In this document: positions 62,179 to 64,000 of the stretch, one piece after another
How positions within the stretch are numbered: position 1 is the first letter of the stretch
Layout: every line of letters begins with the position of its first letter
Source of the DNA: Maioricimonas rarisocia
GTDB taxonomy: Bacteria; Planctomycetota; Planctomycetia; Planctomycetales; Planctomycetaceae
Length of the DNA stretch: 64,000 nucleotides
Reading direction: 5' to 3'
Assembly (NCBI RefSeq): GCF_007747795.1
Contig: NZ_CP036275.1
Location: forward strand, 7,494,001 to 7,558,000
Position numbers and translations under genes: made by a program
Notes under the pieces: generated by a model
What the model saw: the letters and a program-made list of their open reading frames with translations, nothing else
The model's database searches: none
What the model was told of the DNA's origin: nothing

Positions 62179-62662
62179 TTCCGCGACCGAATATCCCCCG
62201 TTGGCCGATGTGCTTAGGGGGGAAAGGTGTCGCGGAAGTCCTTTCGCATCTGCGAGAAGAAACGGTGGCAGAACCTGCGAAAACTTTGACGGTTTTGCTG
62301 AAGGGGCCGCCCACGGCAGGCCGATACCGTTTTCAGTGACACGTCGGCGTGTGCGCCGGCGGCCCTCACACAAGCGCACAAACAATATACAGGAAACGAC
62401 TTACACCTACCCGCCTGCATCGCACTCAGGCGAAGCCGCCCCCCTGCCGAGTGGACGCGTCCCGCGGCCATTCGGGGCCGCCCGCTGCCGGATTCCACCG
62501 CAATCCGGGGCCGTCCGGCATCGGGGACCTTGTAGAGTCCGTCGAAACGACTTGACAGTAAGTCACTGACGGAACTACACTTGTGGCCGGTAATGGGCGT
62601 GGGACACGTCCATTCGTCAGCGATGCCGATCCTCGTGTTGAGGCATGCGGGAGACTCGAGTC
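62179..62662. other. Intergenic region upstream of the HU gene
   Basis: No convincing gene. It holds the strong promoter match at 62552-62581. The rest is GC-rich without recognisable repeats. Confidence 0.5.
62552..62581 (+). promoter_or_regulatory. Sigma-70-type promoter for the HU gene
   Basis: A perfect TTGACA (62552-62557), 18 bases, TACACT (62576-62581), about 80 bases before the HU start. This is the best -35 match in the window besides that of tRNA-Glu. Confidence 0.7.
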
Positions 62663-63139
62663 GTGACTAAAAAAGAAATCGTCAAGGCGATCTCCGAGAG
62701 TTGCGGTCTGACCCAGTTGAAGACCAAGGAGATTGTCCAGAAGACCTTCGAGGCGATCATCGATACGTTGGTGGAAGACCCTCGTCACCGGATTGAGCTG
62801 CGCAACTTCGGCGTGTTCGAAGTGAAGAAGCGTGCGGCTCGTAAGGCGCGCAACCCGCGCACCGGTGAACGTGTCGATGTCGCGGAAAAGTACGTCGTAA
62901 CGTTCAAGCCAGGTAAGGAGATGGAAGAACGGGTGCTGCAGCTCGAGCAGCAGGAACTGAACCAGCCGCCGCAGCCGACGAATGTCGAGTCGTCAACACC
63001 CGCTGCACCGGCCCAGCCTGTCACGCCCCAGCCGACCGCACCTCCCGTCATCCCGCCGCATCCCTCACAGCTGGGAACACCCGGTGGGCAGACGCAACCC
63101 GTTTCCAATCCTGTCAGCTCCACCGAACACTCCAACTGA
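62663..63139 (+). CDS. HU-family DNA-binding protein with Pro/Gln-rich tail
   Basis: Histone-like DNA-bending protein. Residues 1-95 are a standard HU/IHF domain: [20 protein letters not shown] at the start and the signature [20 protein letters not shown] followed by PRTGERV, the DNA-arm region. The remaining 60 residues are a Pro/Gln/Thr-rich low-complexity tail ([20 protein letters not shown]) not found in ordinary HU. The GTG at 62663 with GGGAG upstream matches the usual start; an ATG six codons earlier is also in frame. A strong promoter lies about 80 bases upstream. Confidence 0.93.
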   Translation: MTKKEIVKAISESCGLTQLKTKEIVQKTFEAIIDTLVEDPRHRIELRNFGVFEVKKRAARKARNPRTGERVDVAEKYVVTFKPGKEMEERVLQLEQQELNQPPQPTNVESSTPAAPAQPVTPQPTAPPVIPPHPSQLGTPGGQTQPVSNPVSSTEHSN

Positions 63140-63388
63140 ACTGTCTCGGCAGCTCCGGTCGATATCCGTCCCGCAACGGTGTCGGCTCTTTCCTGATTCG
63201 ACCCTTCCCCGGCGAGATCACTTCCTTAAGTGATTCCCCAATCGCCATTTGAATTCAGCAACCCAACTCATGCCACGTGTCGACTGGTCGTCCGTAAGGA
63301 CGCCCGGTCGTCCCGGCACGTGTCCGTCCGCGGGCCGCGCCGTTAAACCAGGAACCGATGCGGCAGGTCGGCATCAGGGAGGATCCCA

Positions 63389-63607
63389 ATGCGCAAGCTC
63401 GTTCTGTTCACCGTTCTTGCTGTGACGACGTCCGTCAGCACGGGATGTATTGTCCCGATCTGGAGTTCGTCGCCGGACATCCGGGCGCGGCAACTGATCT
63501 ACACGTCCGAGAACTACCGGCACATTCTCAACATCTGGGACCGGATCTGGTTCCTGGACATGCCCGACCACAGCACGCCTTACCGGACACACGGCGGCGT
63601 GATCTGA
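63389..63607 (+). CDS. Small lipoprotein
   Basis: The 72-residue product has a signal peptide MRKLVLFTVLAVTTSVSTGC with lipobox VSTGC (Cys20). The mature part is rich in aromatic residues (YRHILNIWDRIWFLDMP) and the family is not recognised. GGGAGG precedes the ATG at excellent spacing, which supports expression. It would be a membrane-anchored lipoprotein facing the periplasm. Confidence 0.8.
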   Translation: MRKLVLFTVLAVTTSVSTGCIVPIWSSSPDIRARQLIYTSENYRHILNIWDRIWFLDMPDHSTPYRTHGGVI

Positions 63608-63788
63608 ATCGGCTGCCTGACTCAGTCAGGCCGGAGCGGGCCGTCCGTTGCCCCGCTCCGCCGGGACGGATAGCATGCGCCCGTTTTCCGGGTGCAGGTT
63701 GGCCGCGACGCGTGCCGCCGGATGGCACGCGCCGATGTGGTTGCGAGCGTTCGACCTGCGTCGCGCTTCCAGCTGCATACGGCTCCGC

Positions 63789-64000
63789 ATGGTCGATCTG
63801 TCCGTCTCACTCAATCGCCTGACGCTCCGTAACCCGATCCTGGTCGCGTCCGGAACCTTCGGGTACGCGCGCGAAATGGAGGCGTACGTCGACTTCGCGC
63901 GGCTGGGCGGCGTGATCCCCAAGACGGTCACCCCGCTCCCGCGGATCGGCAACCCGCCACCCCGAACGGTCGAAACGGCCTCGGGGATGCTCAACTCGAT
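63789..64000 (+). CDS. pyrD: Dihydroorotate dehydrogenase, N-terminal part (truncated by window end)
   Basis: Fourth step of pyrimidine synthesis. About 70 residues are present from ATG 63789. [20 protein letters not shown], the [20 protein letters not shown] segment and [20 protein letters not shown] match the start of class 1 enzymes of the NAD-dependent 1B group, where FMN and substrate loops lie. No membrane anchor, as expected for class 1. The rest, including the catalytic Cys/Ser, is beyond the window. Confidence 0.9.
   Translation, partial: MVDLSVSLNRLTLRNPILVASGTFGYAREMEAYVDFARLGGVIPKTVTPLPRIGNPPPRTVETASGMLNS

Overview
The window is about 64 kb of GC-rich DNA that reads as a chromosomal segment of a planctomycete, most likely family Planctomycetaceae. 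The call rests on protein families seen almost only in that phylum (DUF1501, DUF1549/DUF1553 with a PSCyt1 cytochrome region, DUF1559 prepilin-like and DUF1080 proteins), on a TPR protein carrying two RNA polymerase alpha C-terminal domains, and on mosaic palindromic intergenic repeats. All placements come from reading the sequence; no database search was run.

Layout. 1-6.6 kb: the end of an unrecognised gene, ribonuclease R, then a phosphodiesterase/phosphatase-like protein and two NAD-dependent sugar-nucleotide enzymes (an epimerase and UDP-glucuronate decarboxylase). 6.6-12.5 kb: an Mpo1-like membrane protein, a TolC-family lipoprotein, acylphosphatase, two csrA genes flanking tRNA-Glu(UUC) with its own promoter and terminator, and the TPR/alpha-CTD protein. 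12.6-16.5 kb: a sugar-isomerase-like exported protein, PlsY, a BON-domain protein and a MATE transporter. 16.6-22.8 kb (minus strand): hisB, hisC, murA, prmC, prfA and rpmE (type B).

23.3-42.8 kb is the most notable region. It holds an E-T-E-F-G-G-H-I-J-K-like run: two GspE/PilB ATPases around a PilT-like ATPase, a GspF platform protein, five pseudopilins and a 1547-residue GspK-like protein, followed by a DUF1559 pseudopilin. The pseudopilins are about two to five times their usual lengths and carry Asp-rich calcium-binding-like loops. No secretin, prepilin peptidase or GspC/L/M gene is present in the window.

42.8-48.3 kb: ApbE and a DoxX-family protein set among intergenic repeats, including a tandem array of five roughly 260-320 bp units, then a TIM-barrel sugar isomerase. 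48.3-51.8 kb: small uncharacterised proteins and SpoVR. 52.2-58 kb: a DUF1549/DUF1553 - DUF1501 - DUF1080 group and an anti-sigma-like protein. 58.2-64 kb: a split transketolase, a double GNAT acetyltransferase, a third csrA, a YkgJ cysteine-cluster protein, an HU-family protein with a long Pro/Gln tail, a small lipoprotein and the start of pyrD.

The housekeeping genes cover translation termination, cell-wall precursors, histidine, phospholipid and pentose-phosphate metabolism. The distinctive content is the enlarged T2SS/T4P-like apparatus, three CsrA paralogues in one window, and the repeat mosaics.
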